Shown here piece by piece: positions 24,370-32,104 of a stretch of DNA of 32,426 nt. Source of the DNA: Candidatus Dormiibacterota bacterium. GTDB lineage: Bacteria; Patescibacteriota; Saccharimonadia; UBA4664; DATLOE01. The stretch's first letter is position 1; every line of letters starts with the position of its first letter. The translations under genes and the position numbers were made by a program. The stretch is from the NCBI GenBank assembly GCA_035536395.1, contig DATLOE010000009.1, forward strand, positions 1-32,426. Direction: 5' to 3'. The notes beneath the pieces are model-generated. The model had not been told where the DNA came from and searched no databases. It worked only from the letters and a program-made list of their open reading frames with translations.

Positions 24370-24406
24370 AAAGTAGGTTTTTTAGGTGCGAATATCGCCC
24401 TACTTT
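24370..24406 (-). promoter_or_regulatory. Stem-loop in the 5' UTR of the 149-aa gene
   Basis: CCTACTTT (24399-24406) and AAAGTAGG (24370-24377) form an 8-bp stem in the leader, enclosing a small GCG-atatt-CGC hairpin. The stem ends a few nt before the SD, so pairing could affect translation. Confidence 0.5.
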
Positions 24407-24409
24407 ACG

Positions 24410-24438
24410 ATAATATTTACCTGTAGTCAATCTGTAAA
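24410..24438 (-). promoter_or_regulatory. Promoter of the 149-aa gene
   Basis: On the - strand: TTTACA (24438-24433), 17-nt spacer, TATTAT (24415-24410); each hexamer matches consensus 5/6. Predicted start near 24403. Confidence 0.8.
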
Positions 24439-24462
24439 ATTAGTAATAGACCAATAAGAAAA

Positions 24463-24478
24463 CCCTCCTTGCGGAGGG
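24463..24478 (-). terminator. Rho-independent terminator of the RRM gene
   Basis: CCCTCC-ttgc-GGAGGG; on the - strand it is followed by TTTTCTTA, 31 nt after the RRM stop. Confidence 0.85.
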
Positions 24479-24508
24479 CTTCCTTATTTTTGTGTTTGTA
24501 CTTCTACT

Positions 24509-24766
24509 TTAGCGGTCTTTCATTGGGCGGGCAATGTTTACGGTCAATTTTCTACCGTCAACTTCTGCGCCGTTCAATGCTTCAATCGCTTTGTTAGCGT
24601 CTTCTTCGCTGGCTACGTCTACGAAACCGAATCCTTTGGATCGGTTGGTAGCGCGGTCGCGAATAACGTTAACCGACTCTACCGGTACAACTGCTTCAAA
24701 CGCTTCTTTTAGCTGCTCTTCAGTGGTGTCCCACGAAAGGCTGCCTACAAATAATCTGCTCGACAT
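24509..24766 (-). CDS. RNA-binding protein, single RRM domain
   Basis: 85 aa forming one complete RNA recognition motif and nothing else. RNP2 is LFVGSLSW (residues 5-12) and RNP1 is KGFGFVDV (44-51), with the RNA-stacking aromatics in place. It resembles the small RRM proteins of cyanobacteria and other bacteria (Rbp type), thought to bind mRNA and often cold-inducible; this is family knowledge. Its long, structured 5' leader (about 95 nt) fits post-transcriptional or autogenous control, which is inferred. A terminator follows. Confidence 0.92.
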   Translation of the reverse strand: MSSRLFVGSLSWDTTEEQLKEAFEAVVPVESVNVIRDRATNRSKGFGFVDVASEEDANKAIEALNGAEVDGRKLTVNIARPMKDR

Positions 24767-24903
24767 TGTTTATTCGTTCCTTGCTTTAATGTTTCCTGTA
24801 GGACGACCATTCTTTCTTGCCCGTCCTTTAAAGAGAGACACTTAATGCAAGAAACCTACTGCGCACCAGTATACTCCATTTTGCAAGTATGCAATAGCTT
24901 AAA
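24767..24903 (-). promoter_or_regulatory. Promoter and structured leader of the RRM gene
   Basis: On the - strand a candidate promoter TTGCAT (24894-24889), 15-nt spacer, TATACT (24873-24868) lies between the hsdR stop and the RRM start. The predicted transcript carries an inverted repeat AGGACG/CGTCCT (24800-24805/24822-24827) in a leader of about 95 nt. The spacer is short, so the promoter call is moderate. Confidence 0.5.
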
Positions 24904-27900
24904 TTACGCTAACTCATCGCCGAACAGGCTGGCTTGCTCAAGTACTAATTTTGTTGCAATGGCCTGATTGTCTGGCGGGTAGCCAAATTCTCGGAGCAAT
25001 TTCTTTACTTCAACTCTTAATCTAGCCTGCGCACTCTCTCTTAAGCTCCAATCTACAGATACGTTTTTACGAACACGCTCTACTAAAAGCTTGGCTAGAT
25101 TGCGCAATTTTTCATCTCCCATTATCTCGTGGGCATTACCATGTGCTATAAGCGCGTCATAGAATGCTATTTCTGTCTCTCCTAGCCCGCTGCTTTCTTC
25201 GCTCTCAATTTCTGTGCGTACTTTTTTAGCAATCTCTATTAGCTCTTCTACCACCTGGGCTGCTTCAATTGTGCCGCTTTTGTAGCGCATTAATGTTTCT
25301 TCTAGCATTTCAAAGAAGCTATCCATTTTAACCTTATTGCGCTTAAATCGAACCTTAATCTTATCTTCCAGTAGTTTCTTTAATGTCATTGCAGCAAGGT
25401 TCTTGCGCTCCATGCTACGCATTTCTGCCAAAAACTCATCTGAGAGTATCGAAAGTTCAGGCTTTTCGAGTCCAGCCGCAGCAAAAATATCTACTACACC
25501 TATTGGGGCAATGGCCTTATCTACTATTTGACGAATTGCCAAGTGATAATCCTCGTCAGAGGGGCCACCGCGTGGGTCCCCAACCTTCTCAAGCCGCGCG
25601 TTGACGGCCTGGAAGAACGCTACCTCTTCACGTACTGTAATGGCGTCATCATGTGGCATGGCCAGCCCAAAAGCTTTTCCAAGTTCAACCACATGCCGCT
25701 TCAATCGTTTAGGGCCATCTTCTAACCCTGCAATATGCTCCTGAGCATCCAGGATGATCTGTAATTGCTCGTTGGTCTTTGCCTTGAAGTAGCGCTTGTA
25801 GTCAAAACCATGGAATAAGTCGCGCACCACTTCATACTTCTGCTTCATTATCGCAACCGCTTCAGTCTGATCGATAGTAGGTGTGCCTGTACCTCCGCCA
25901 GCGGTATAGTCGGCCAAAGCTTCACGCAAGGCTGATGCGACTCCTAGATAATCAACCACCAAGCCACCATCTTTGCCTGGGTATACCCTGTTTACTCGAG
26001 CAATTGCCTGCATCAAGTTGTGGCCTTGCAGAGGCTTATCGAGGTACATTGTATGCATATTGGGCACGTCGAAGCCCGTTAGCCACATGTCGCATACAAT
26101 AACCAACTTCATATCCGATTCAGGGTTCTTCATGCGTGCAGCGAGTAGGCGCAGCCTATCTTTACTGCGGATGTGCGGCTGCAGGGCTTGATCGTCAGAG
26201 GCAGAGCCAGTCATTACGGCCTTAATGAAGCCTTTATTATCAGAGTCGTTATGCCATTCCGGCCTTAAGGCTACAATTTTTTCATACAAGTCAGCTGCAA
26301 TCCGCCTACTCATGTTCACAATCATAGCTTTGCCATCGATTGCGCTCAGCCGCTCCTCAAAATGTCTTACGATATCTTCGGCTACTAACTGCAAGCGTTC
26401 ATTGTTACCTACAATTGCTTCTTTTTGGGTCCATTCAGCCTTCAGCTGATCTTGGCGTGATACCTCTTCTCCCTCCAGCAAGCCTTCTATCTCAGTATCC
26501 AGCCAGTGTTTGGTAGACTCATCCATTCCCAGGTCAATTAGGCGGCTTTCATAATAAATTGGCACAGTGGCTTTATCTTCTACGGCTTGCTGGATATCAT
26601 AGATGTCTACGTAATCACCAAATACCGCAGGTGTGGATCTATCGTCTCTTTCAAGAGGGGTGCCGGTAAAGCCAATATAGCTAGCAGATGGCAGCCCGTC
26701 ACGCATGTATTTAGCATAGCCATACACTAGCTGCGCATCGCTCTGGCGAATGCGTGCCTTTAACCCGTACTGACTGCGGTGAGCCTCGTCGGCAATCACG
26801 ATGATGTTGTTCCGATCACTTAGGACCGGCATCTTGTCATTGTCTTCGCCCGGCGCAAACTTTTGAATTGTCGTAAAGATCACGCCGCCAGACTCTCGGT
26901 TTAGCAGTTTGCGTAATTCCTTACGTGTATGTGCTTGTACTGGTTCTTGGCGCAATATGTCTTGGCAGGCTGCAAAAGTATCAAATAGCTGGCCATCCAG
27001 GTCATTTCTATCGGTTACGATTACAATAGTCGGATTCTTTAGCTCCGCCGCCATCGCCAGCTTGCCGGCGTAAAACACCATAGAGAGCGATTTGCCAGAG
27101 CCTTGCGTATGCCATACCACTCCAGCCCGGTGGTCAGCTTCTGGCTTAGTAGCTTTGGTGGTGCTCGCTACGGCTTTTTGCACCGCCCAGTATTGGTGGT
27201 AAGCCGCCACTTTTTTTACAAAGCTACTGTCCGAGCGTTCAAACACAATGTAGTTCCGGCAGATGTCCAGCAGCCGGTCTTTGGCGCACATGCCACGAAG
27301 TGCGACTTCTAGCATGGGCACGTTTCCTGCTTCTTTTTCCCCATCGATTGTCTTCCAGGGCATAAAGCGCTCAAGGTTCGAGTTTATTGTGCCTACACCA
27401 GTGTCTATGCCGTCGCTAATTATGCATAGCTCATTGAATCTAAAGAGGGCTGGAATTTCATCTTTGTAGGTTTGAATCTGTCGATACGCCTTTTTGGTAT
27501 CTGCCTTAGCGTCTGCTACATTTTTTAGCTCAATGACCACTAGCGGTAATCCGTTTACAAATAGCACAATGTCTGGCCGGCGGTGATGATCACCCTGCTT
27601 TACGGTGAGCTGATTAACTGCTACAAACTCATTGTTATCAGGGTTTTCAAAGTCAAAGAGCCAAACCTTATCGGTACGGATTTCACCATCTTTATCACGA
27701 ACCTCCACATCTACACCATTAACTAGCAACTCGTGAAAATCTCTATTATCTAGCAGCAGTGTTGGTTCTTTACTGCGAATAATTTTTTTAATGGCTTCTT
27801 CGCGAGAATTAGCAGCGATGTTGGCGTTTATTCTAGCGACTGCTTCTTTAAGCCTGCGGCCTAGAACCGCATCAGTATACTCCCTTTCATTGGCTCTGTC

Positions 27901-27987
27901 TGGTTCAATGTCCGGCCCATGCAAAGTCTCCCAGCCAAGTTCACCCAGAATATCCATCATCGATTTCTCAATCTTATCTTCGTTCAT
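24904..27987 (-). CDS. hsdR: Type I restriction endonuclease, R subunit HsdR
   Basis: 1027 aa, the translocating and cutting subunit of a type I restriction system. The N-terminal nuclease domain has RRPDIVLF (D139) and LVVIELKN (E153, K155). The SF2 motor has Walker A HTQGSGKS (K299) and DEAH at 400-403 (VIADEAHRSQYG), followed by GFTGTPL. The C-terminal helical part is present, and the length fits the family, so the gene looks intact. The start is set by a 4-nt ATGA overlap with the upstream Shedu gene. It is the last gene of the defence operon; HsdM is not in the window. Confidence 0.96.
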   Translation of the reverse strand: MNEDKIEKSMMDILGELGWETLHGPDIEPDRANEREYTDAVLGRRLKEAVARINANIAANSREEAIKKIIRSKEPTLLLDNRDFHELLVNGVDVEVRDKDGEIRTDKVWLFDFENPDNNEFVAVNQLTVKQGDHHRRPDIVLFVNGLPLVVIELKNVADAKADTKKAYRQIQTYKDEIPALFRFNELCIISDGIDTGVGTINSNLERFMPWKTIDGEKEAGNVPMLEVALRGMCAKDRLLDICRNYIVFERSDSSFVKKVAAYHQYWAVQKAVASTTKATKPEADHRAGVVWHTQGSGKSLSMVFYAGKLAMAAELKNPTIVIVTDRNDLDGQLFDTFAACQDILRQEPVQAHTRKELRKLLNRESGGVIFTTIQKFAPGEDNDKMPVLSDRNNIIVIADEAHRSQYGLKARIRQSDAQLVYGYAKYMRDGLPSASYIGFTGTPLERDDRSTPAVFGDYVDIYDIQQAVEDKATVPIYYESRLIDLGMDESTKHWLDTEIEGLLEGEEVSRQDQLKAEWTQKEAIVGNNERLQLVAEDIVRHFEERLSAIDGKAMIVNMSRRIAADLYEKIVALRPEWHNDSDNKGFIKAVMTGSASDDQALQPHIRSKDRLRLLAARMKNPESDMKLVIVCDMWLTGFDVPNMHTMYLDKPLQGHNLMQAIARVNRVYPGKDGGLVVDYLGVASALREALADYTAGGGTGTPTIDQTEAVAIMKQKYEVVRDLFHGFDYKRYFKAKTNEQLQIILDAQEHIAGLEDGPKRLKRHVVELGKAFGLAMPHDDAITVREEVAFFQAVNARLEKVGDPRGGPSDEDYHLAIRQIVDKAIAPIGVVDIFAAAGLEKPELSILSDEFLAEMRSMERKNLAAMTLKKLLEDKIKVRFKRNKVKMDSFFEMLEETLMRYKSGTIEAAQVVEELIEIAKKVRTEIESEESSGLGETEIAFYDALIAHGNAHEIMGDEKLRNLAKLLVERVRKNVSVDWSLRESAQARLRVEVKKLLREFGYPPDNQAIATKLVLEQASLFGDELA

Positions 27988-29246
27988 TTATCCCTGCCTG
28001 TAATGATCTTTTTTAATCCTTTGAGCTTCATAAGAATTTCATCAAACGTTACAACCTCTACATCTTTACTGTTCGATCTCTGTAGTTCAAATGCCTTTTT
28101 ATTTTGCTTGTTCTTACCCTTCACGCTACCTGCGACAATCAAACATTTTGAGTTGTAGGTTTCAAATTCTTTATCAGCCTTTTTATTAAGCTCATAGTAC
28201 TCTTTCTGAAGATTATCCCTTTGGTCTAGCACCTGGTTGATTGCGCCGCTTAACTCTTTACTGATCGCAAAAACATCCTCACCTCGATAGGCGTGCTTCT
28301 TGAGCAGGGGTGTGTTATGTGTTTTTATTTCAATTATTGCAACGTTGTCAGTTAGAGAATTCTTATAAACAAAGTCGGCCACTTTCCCGTCTTTATTGTC
28401 TATAGATTTACCGCCAACGTACGCTTTGTCTTCAAAAAATAGTACTGCACTTGAAAATAATTGTGAAAATATCCAATTATATCTTTTAAAGAATTTTTGC
28501 CATCTCTCTTCGAGGCTTTGACTCTCATTTTTCTGCAGTGATATTTTCTCAAACTCCTCGATTACATTTTCAATATAAAACTTCTCAATTCTTTCCCGGG
28601 CCTGGAGCACTGCCCCTTCATTTGAAAGTAGTTCATCTTGATCTGTATCCCTGGTCAGTTCAAGTAATGCATTAACGTCTTTCCTGGAAAGGTCTGTTGC
28701 TTTAATACCACTCCTTACTACAAATCTGCTCAGCATATCTTCTTTGTATCTATTTACAGGTGGCTTAAAATCTCCCGGATACAGTCTGCCAAGAGAATCA
28801 ACTGCTTGAGCGTCTAATTCCTTGTTGTGACTTTCAATTAAAGATGAAAATTTCGGAAACTCTAAATCTAACTGTTTTGAGTTAATTTCGACCCTACCCC
28901 CTGATATTTTGTTTGTTATCTTGGGTCCAATAATTATTTCGTAATCTTTATTCTTTTTGCTCAGCGGCTTCACTAATCTCGATAATGTTTTGGTAAAACC
29001 ATATCCTCGCGACCAAGAGGAAAACCCCCTCGGTAGCTTGTCGGGCATACCTACAAAAACAATTCTTTTTACATCTTCATACTTCGGCTTTCCATTTCGA
29101 CCGAAAGGATAGAAGACGACTCTGTTTGTCTTTTTGAAAACTTCTTTCGATTTAATATTTAATTTATTTCGCTCATCGACGTAATGATAAACGGTTTTTG
29201 TGGCCAAGTCCTTTTCGACTCTTTCGTATGGTGGCTTAGGGTTCAT
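27984..29246 (-). CDS. sduA: Shedu-type anti-phage nuclease (SduA, DUF4263)
   Basis: 420 aa. The C-terminal half matches Shedu: ERWQKFFKRYNWIF at about 247-260, then the PD-(D/E)XK core with D291 in VADFVYK, E306-I-K308 in AIIEIKTH, and Q328 in GAINQVLDQRD, as in active members. The N-terminal half (about 1-240) is of the variable, sensor-like type (FYPFGRNGKPKYEDVKRIVF...) expected to detect infection. Shedu systems degrade or nick DNA and stop phage. Here the gene overlaps hsdS at its 5' end and hsdR at its 3' end by 4 nt each, so it is an integral operon member. It is visibly more AT-rich than the genes to the left. Confidence 0.88.
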   Translation of the reverse strand: MNPKPPYERVEKDLATKTVYHYVDERNKLNIKSKEVFKKTNRVVFYPFGRNGKPKYEDVKRIVFVGMPDKLPRGFSSWSRGYGFTKTLSRLVKPLSKKNKDYEIIIGPKITNKISGGRVEINSKQLDLEFPKFSSLIESHNKELDAQAVDSLGRLYPGDFKPPVNRYKEDMLSRFVVRSGIKATDLSRKDVNALLELTRDTDQDELLSNEGAVLQARERIEKFYIENVIEEFEKISLQKNESQSLEERWQKFFKRYNWIFSQLFSSAVLFFEDKAYVGGKSIDNKDGKVADFVYKNSLTDNVAIIEIKTHNTPLLKKHAYRGEDVFAISKELSGAINQVLDQRDNLQKEYYELNKKADKEFETYNSKCLIVAGSVKGKNKQNKKAFELQRSNSKDVEVVTFDEILMKLKGLKKIITGRDK

Positions 29247-30394
29247 ACTTTTATCTTTCCGGAGATTAATCGAGGCAAAAGCGAATCGCGAAGATTAGAA
29301 AGACCTCGTGTCTGAATCGAATTCTTAATCTGAAGTTCATGAAGTGGTCTAAATATTGCATCCAATGCTCGCAATTCTGCTTCACTTGGTACCGACACCT
29401 TGGCTTCTTTTAGATGGTGACGTTGGATATGTCCCATTGTTGTTGCTTTTCCGGCCGCTGTATCAATAAATCTCTTCAAATGGCGTTTCGTCCATAGATA
29501 ATAAAACCATTGCGGATATATTTCAGAGGTAACTTTGAATAAATGTTGATTAAGCGCTCCATCGCCATCGGTCCATATTTTTACAATAAGTGTGCCGGAC
29601 CATGAAAAAAGCATGTCCTCGTCGTTAACCAAGTATTTTTCTGGTATGTCAGTTGTGGCGCGGTCGGTGCTGTCGGTTATTCCAGTGGACATTTCGCGAA
29701 TTTTTATTACGGGCAGACTATTTACGGAATTGTCTGCAGGAAATTTTTGCATAGCAGCTCCGTTCAAAAATCCGGCAATCTCATCAAGGGATTTTTTGGG
29801 CCAGGTTTTGGCTTCTGGGTTGTCAATGAAGTAATGTTTAAATAACACTTGACCGATTTTCTCCAACGTCTGATTCATCTGCCGATTCGACTGCACTTTT
29901 TGGTCTATTTCGAAAAGAAAGTCACTTATTTTCTTTTGCTCTTCCAGGGAAGGTGCGATGATTTTCAAGTTTGAGAAAATTTTTGTTGTGAGACTCCCTC
30001 GAATACTTTCATTATCAGACAAGGCTCTCAACCTCTCATACATAGATGAAATGACATAAAATAAGAATTTATCATCTACAAATTTTGAATTTGGTCTCAA
30101 TTCTATTATTGATTGATTAATGTAAGTGTCGTTCATTAAATATGATGCTTGGCCTCTGGTTTTTCCTTGGCCTGCCGAAGCAATAACAGTACTTCCTCGC
30201 AATGCCTTTCTGGTGCTTGAATTGCGAACACCTTCTTCGGTAATAGTTTTTTCAGTTTTATAGATATACCTTTGACGAGTCTCCCCGGAGTTAAGCCAGG
30301 GTATGCCCCCTCCCCAAAATTTGGGATTTGAGGTTTGCGGTGTCCCACCACTGGTTATAGCTTCACAGATTTCACCAAGCAAAACCGTCTTCAT
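29243..30394 (-). CDS. hsdS: Type I restriction-modification specificity subunit HsdS
   Basis: About 383 aa, with two target recognition domains, each followed by a conserved helix. TRD1 is about 5-150 (LGEICEAITSGGTP, then PSLEEQKKISDFLFEIDQKVQSNRQMN, the central spacer) and TRD2 is about 190-340 (SLDEIAGFLNGAAM ... VPSEAELRALDAI). It chooses the DNA sequence for methylation and cutting. I place the start at 30394, which makes a TGATG overlap with the upstream stop and lies 8 nt after GGAG; ATG at 30397 and GTG at 30403 are alternatives. The first 16 nt of the gene are an exact copy of repeats at 30819 and 31235. Confidence 0.93.
   Translation of the reverse strand: MKTVLLGEICEAITSGGTPQTSNPKFWGGGIPWLNSGETRQRYIYKTEKTITEEGVRNSSTRKALRGSTVIASAGQGKTRGQASYLMNDTYINQSIIELRPNSKFVDDKFLFYVISSMYERLRALSDNESIRGSLTTKIFSNLKIIAPSLEEQKKISDFLFEIDQKVQSNRQMNQTLEKIGQVLFKHYFIDNPEAKTWPKKSLDEIAGFLNGAAMQKFPADNSVNSLPVIKIREMSTGITDSTDRATTDIPEKYLVNDEDMLFSWSGTLIVKIWTDGDGALNQHLFKVTSEIYPQWFYYLWTKRHLKRFIDTAAGKATTMGHIQRHHLKEAKVSVPSEAELRALDAIFRPLHELQIKNSIQTRGLSNLRDSLLPRLISGKIKV
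30379..30394 (-). repeat. Start-codon direct repeat, copy A (hsdS 5' end)
   Basis: ATGAAGACGGTTTTGC, identical to copies B and C. With B it shares 19 nt (ending CTTG); with C it shares 18 nt by extending one TG upstream (TGATGAAG...). It encodes MKTVL. Confidence 0.95.
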
Positions 30395-30834
30395 CATAGC
30401 CACTCCAGCTTTAGACCATCATTTTCTATAACGACCTGGCAGAGATATTTGTAATCCAGCTCATCACGCATTGCTTTCAAATCAGAATGATCATCACCTC
30501 GAGCTCTCCACTTTAATGCGATAACTAAAAGGTTATCGCTGTTATGCCCGCGATGATGAACAATAATATCCGGTCTTCTCTTTTTACCATGTAGTTGCTT
30601 GGGCACATGATCAGTTATCGCGTATACAGAGCTTTGCGAACCTTGCATGCGGTTATATTCACAGTCAATGTTGTATTCCGGAAAGTATTTTTCTAAATAT
30701 ACAGCTAACCTATGTGCTATAGTCCACTCACTAACGGTCTTTTCTAATAAAAATGTATCTTTAAACTCAACTTCTCTACTGGCTCTAGAGACAAACTCTT
30801 TAACTTTCGCATAATCAAGCAAAACCGTCTTCAT
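30394..30834 (-). CDS. PD-(D/E)XK-like protein with missing catalytic Glu
   Basis: 146 aa. The central RRPDIIVHHRGHNSDNLLVIALKW has the layout of a PD-(D/E)XK core (PDIIVHxRG ... LLVIExK), but at the E-x-K position the sequence is A-L-K: the glutamate is alanine. The N-terminal helix (FLLEKTVSEWTIAHRLAVYL) and the C-terminal strand-loop (YKYLCQVVIENDGLKLEW) match the small nuclease family I know of. This suggests a binding or regulatory pseudo-nuclease, or a relic. Its start is the MKTVLL repeat, 0 nt after the TAA of the upstream gene; its stop overlaps the hsdS start as TGATG. Confidence 0.65.
   Translation of the reverse strand: MKTVLLDYAKVKEFVSRASREVEFKDTFLLEKTVSEWTIAHRLAVYLEKYFPEYNIDCEYNRMQGSQSSVYAITDHVPKQLHGKKRRPDIIVHHRGHNSDNLLVIALKWRARGDDHSDLKAMRDELDYKYLCQVVIENDGLKLEWL
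30819..30834 (-). repeat. Start-codon direct repeat, copy B (dead-nuclease gene 5' end)
   Basis: Exact 16-nt copy ATGAAGACGGTTTTGC, abutting the TAA stop of the TM/zinc-ribbon gene. It is the start codon and first codons of the 146-aa gene. The identity to copy A continues for three further nt. Confidence 0.95.
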
Positions 30835-31221
30835 TTATATCATCCCGCTTTTCTTTAGAAGTTTTTGAAACTTCTTATTTTGCTCAATATATTTATCAGG
30901 ATTATCTGCATAGTACTGCGCACGCTCTTCGTAGTCGTTATTGTGGTTTCTGACTCCTCCGCAGCGTTGACATTGCCACTGCAACGTACCAGATGGAGAT
31001 TCGAATAATGACTTAAGTTGAAATTGGTTATTAGCTGATGGAGTCATCTCCATGTGGGTACAGGCATTCTTGAGCTTTTGTGCTAACTTCTTGTCTTTTC
31101 GTTCCAAATATTTATTAAAATCAAAACTAAGCGTAATCTTAACAGCAATAATTGATATGGCTGCAGCAAAAATAATGCCAATTATCTGCCAAAAACTTAA
31201 TCCAATATTTACGCTGTCCAT
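30835..31221 (-). CDS. Membrane-anchored protein with zinc-ribbon-like cysteines
   Basis: 128 aa: an N-terminal hydrophobic segment at about 9-28 (FWQIIGIIFAAAISIIAVKI), then a basic, helical stretch (KYLERKDKKLAQKLK). A soluble part contains C54-T-H and, later, WQCQRCGG, a CxxC knuckle; these four could bind zinc. The end is charged and helical (KYIEQNKKFQKLLKKSG). No family is recognised. The ATG is preceded by GGAG 9 nt upstream, contained in the 13-codon minigene. Confidence 0.65.
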   Translation of the reverse strand: MDSVNIGLSFWQIIGIIFAAAISIIAVKITLSFDFNKYLERKDKKLAQKLKNACTHMEMTPSANNQFQLKSLFESPSGTLQWQCQRCGGVRNHNNDYEERAQYYADNPDKYIEQNKKFQKLLKKSGMI

Positions 31222-31250
31222 GGTCTATCTCCACGCAAAACCGTCTTCAT
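31209..31250 (-). CDS. 13-codon minigene at repeat copy C, probably a remnant start
   Basis: ATG at 31250 follows the stop of the 284-aa gene as TGATG, then encodes MKTVLRGDRPWTA and TAA. Its first 16 nt are the direct repeat. It overlaps the ATG of the TM/zinc-ribbon gene (31221) out of frame and supplies that gene's SD. I read it as an orphaned 5' end, not a functional peptide gene, although translation coupling may help the downstream gene. Confidence 0.35.
   Translation of the reverse strand: MKTVLRGDRPWTA
31235..31250 (-). repeat. Start-codon direct repeat, copy C (minigene start)
   Basis: Third exact 16-nt copy ATGAAGACGGTTTTGC; the preceding TG is also shared with copy A. After it the sequence diverges to GTGGAGATAG. 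Confidence 0.95.
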
Positions 31251-32104
31251 CACAACAATCCTTCTAAGGCAAACGAACCATCATGCTTATAACACTTAGC
31301 CGTATCTTCACCGAAAGCATGTGAAATATCTTTGGCAATACTAAAAACAATCTCATCAATTTTTGTTTCTTTTGACACCGTGCGCTTTATCTGTAAATTA
31401 TGAGCAAATTTGTTAAGTGATGCTTTGCTGTTAAGGATATCGTACGGTTCCACCCATTTGTGATTGCCGTCAGGCCCTCCACCAAACCCACCAAGAGCAA
31501 AGCTCTTAACATTTCTCAGTGATAGAATAATTAAAGCATCTTCCGCGTATTGAAAGTTTTGATAGTATTGATCGGCTAAATTAAGTGTTAGCCAGATACG
31601 AATCATGATATGCCTAAGCATTAAGACTGGTTTATTGCTTCGTGTGAGGTAGGTTATGTCTCCTGATAAACCCCATTCTATATAGCCATTTGTTTGGAAT
31701 ACATGATATTGACGGTAATGATTCATATTTTCTCCACTACCTGAGATACGTGGATAAAGAACCCCATTTTGTATGAGTTGTTTTTCGTGCATCCAGATTA
31801 TCTCTGACCTGGGCAGGGGGTTCACTCCTCTTGAGTGTCGCTCTATCCATGCTTGAGCATTTTCGTCATGGAGGGGAACGAGATTGTCTTTAGGTTGACT
31901 TGGCACCACCGAGATAAGCGCAAGAGGAATTTTTGATTCCTCTTCAGGGTAACTAGGATTGATTAGTAGTTCAGACTGCGGGTTCAGGGCAAAACTTTCG
32001 GAGCTTGGGAGTAGCAAGTTTCGCTGCGCCAGTATTTGGTCAGTAGCTGGTAGTTGGCTGAGTGCGCTATATTGCTCGATGGCGCTATAGTCTATCTGGC
32101 TCAT
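31250..32104 (-). CDS. Uncharacterised defence-island protein, 284 aa
   Basis: Soluble, no signal peptide. The N-terminal region (about 1-130) is proline-containing (SYPEEESKIPLALISVVPSQP) and resembles linker sequence; the centre has NHYRQYHVFQTNGYIEWG, a phrase like the C-terminal parts of AlbA_2/Schlafen-type regulatory proteins, but too weak to assign. A Gly-rich run (ALGGFGGGPDGNHKW) follows, and the end is helical. It overlaps the upstream partial gene as ATGA and the downstream repeat as TGATG. No catalytic motif is visible; the function is unknown. Confidence 0.6.
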   Translation of the reverse strand: MSQIDYSAIEQYSALSQLPATDQILAQRNLLLPSSESFALNPQSELLINPSYPEEESKIPLALISVVPSQPKDNLVPLHDENAQAWIERHSRGVNPLPRSEIIWMHEKQLIQNGVLYPRISGSGENMNHYRQYHVFQTNGYIEWGLSGDITYLTRSNKPVLMLRHIMIRIWLTLNLADQYYQNFQYAEDALIILSLRNVKSFALGGFGGGPDGNHKWVEPYDILNSKASLNKFAHNLQIKRTVSKETKIDEIVFSIAKDISHAFGEDTAKCYKHDGSFALEGLL

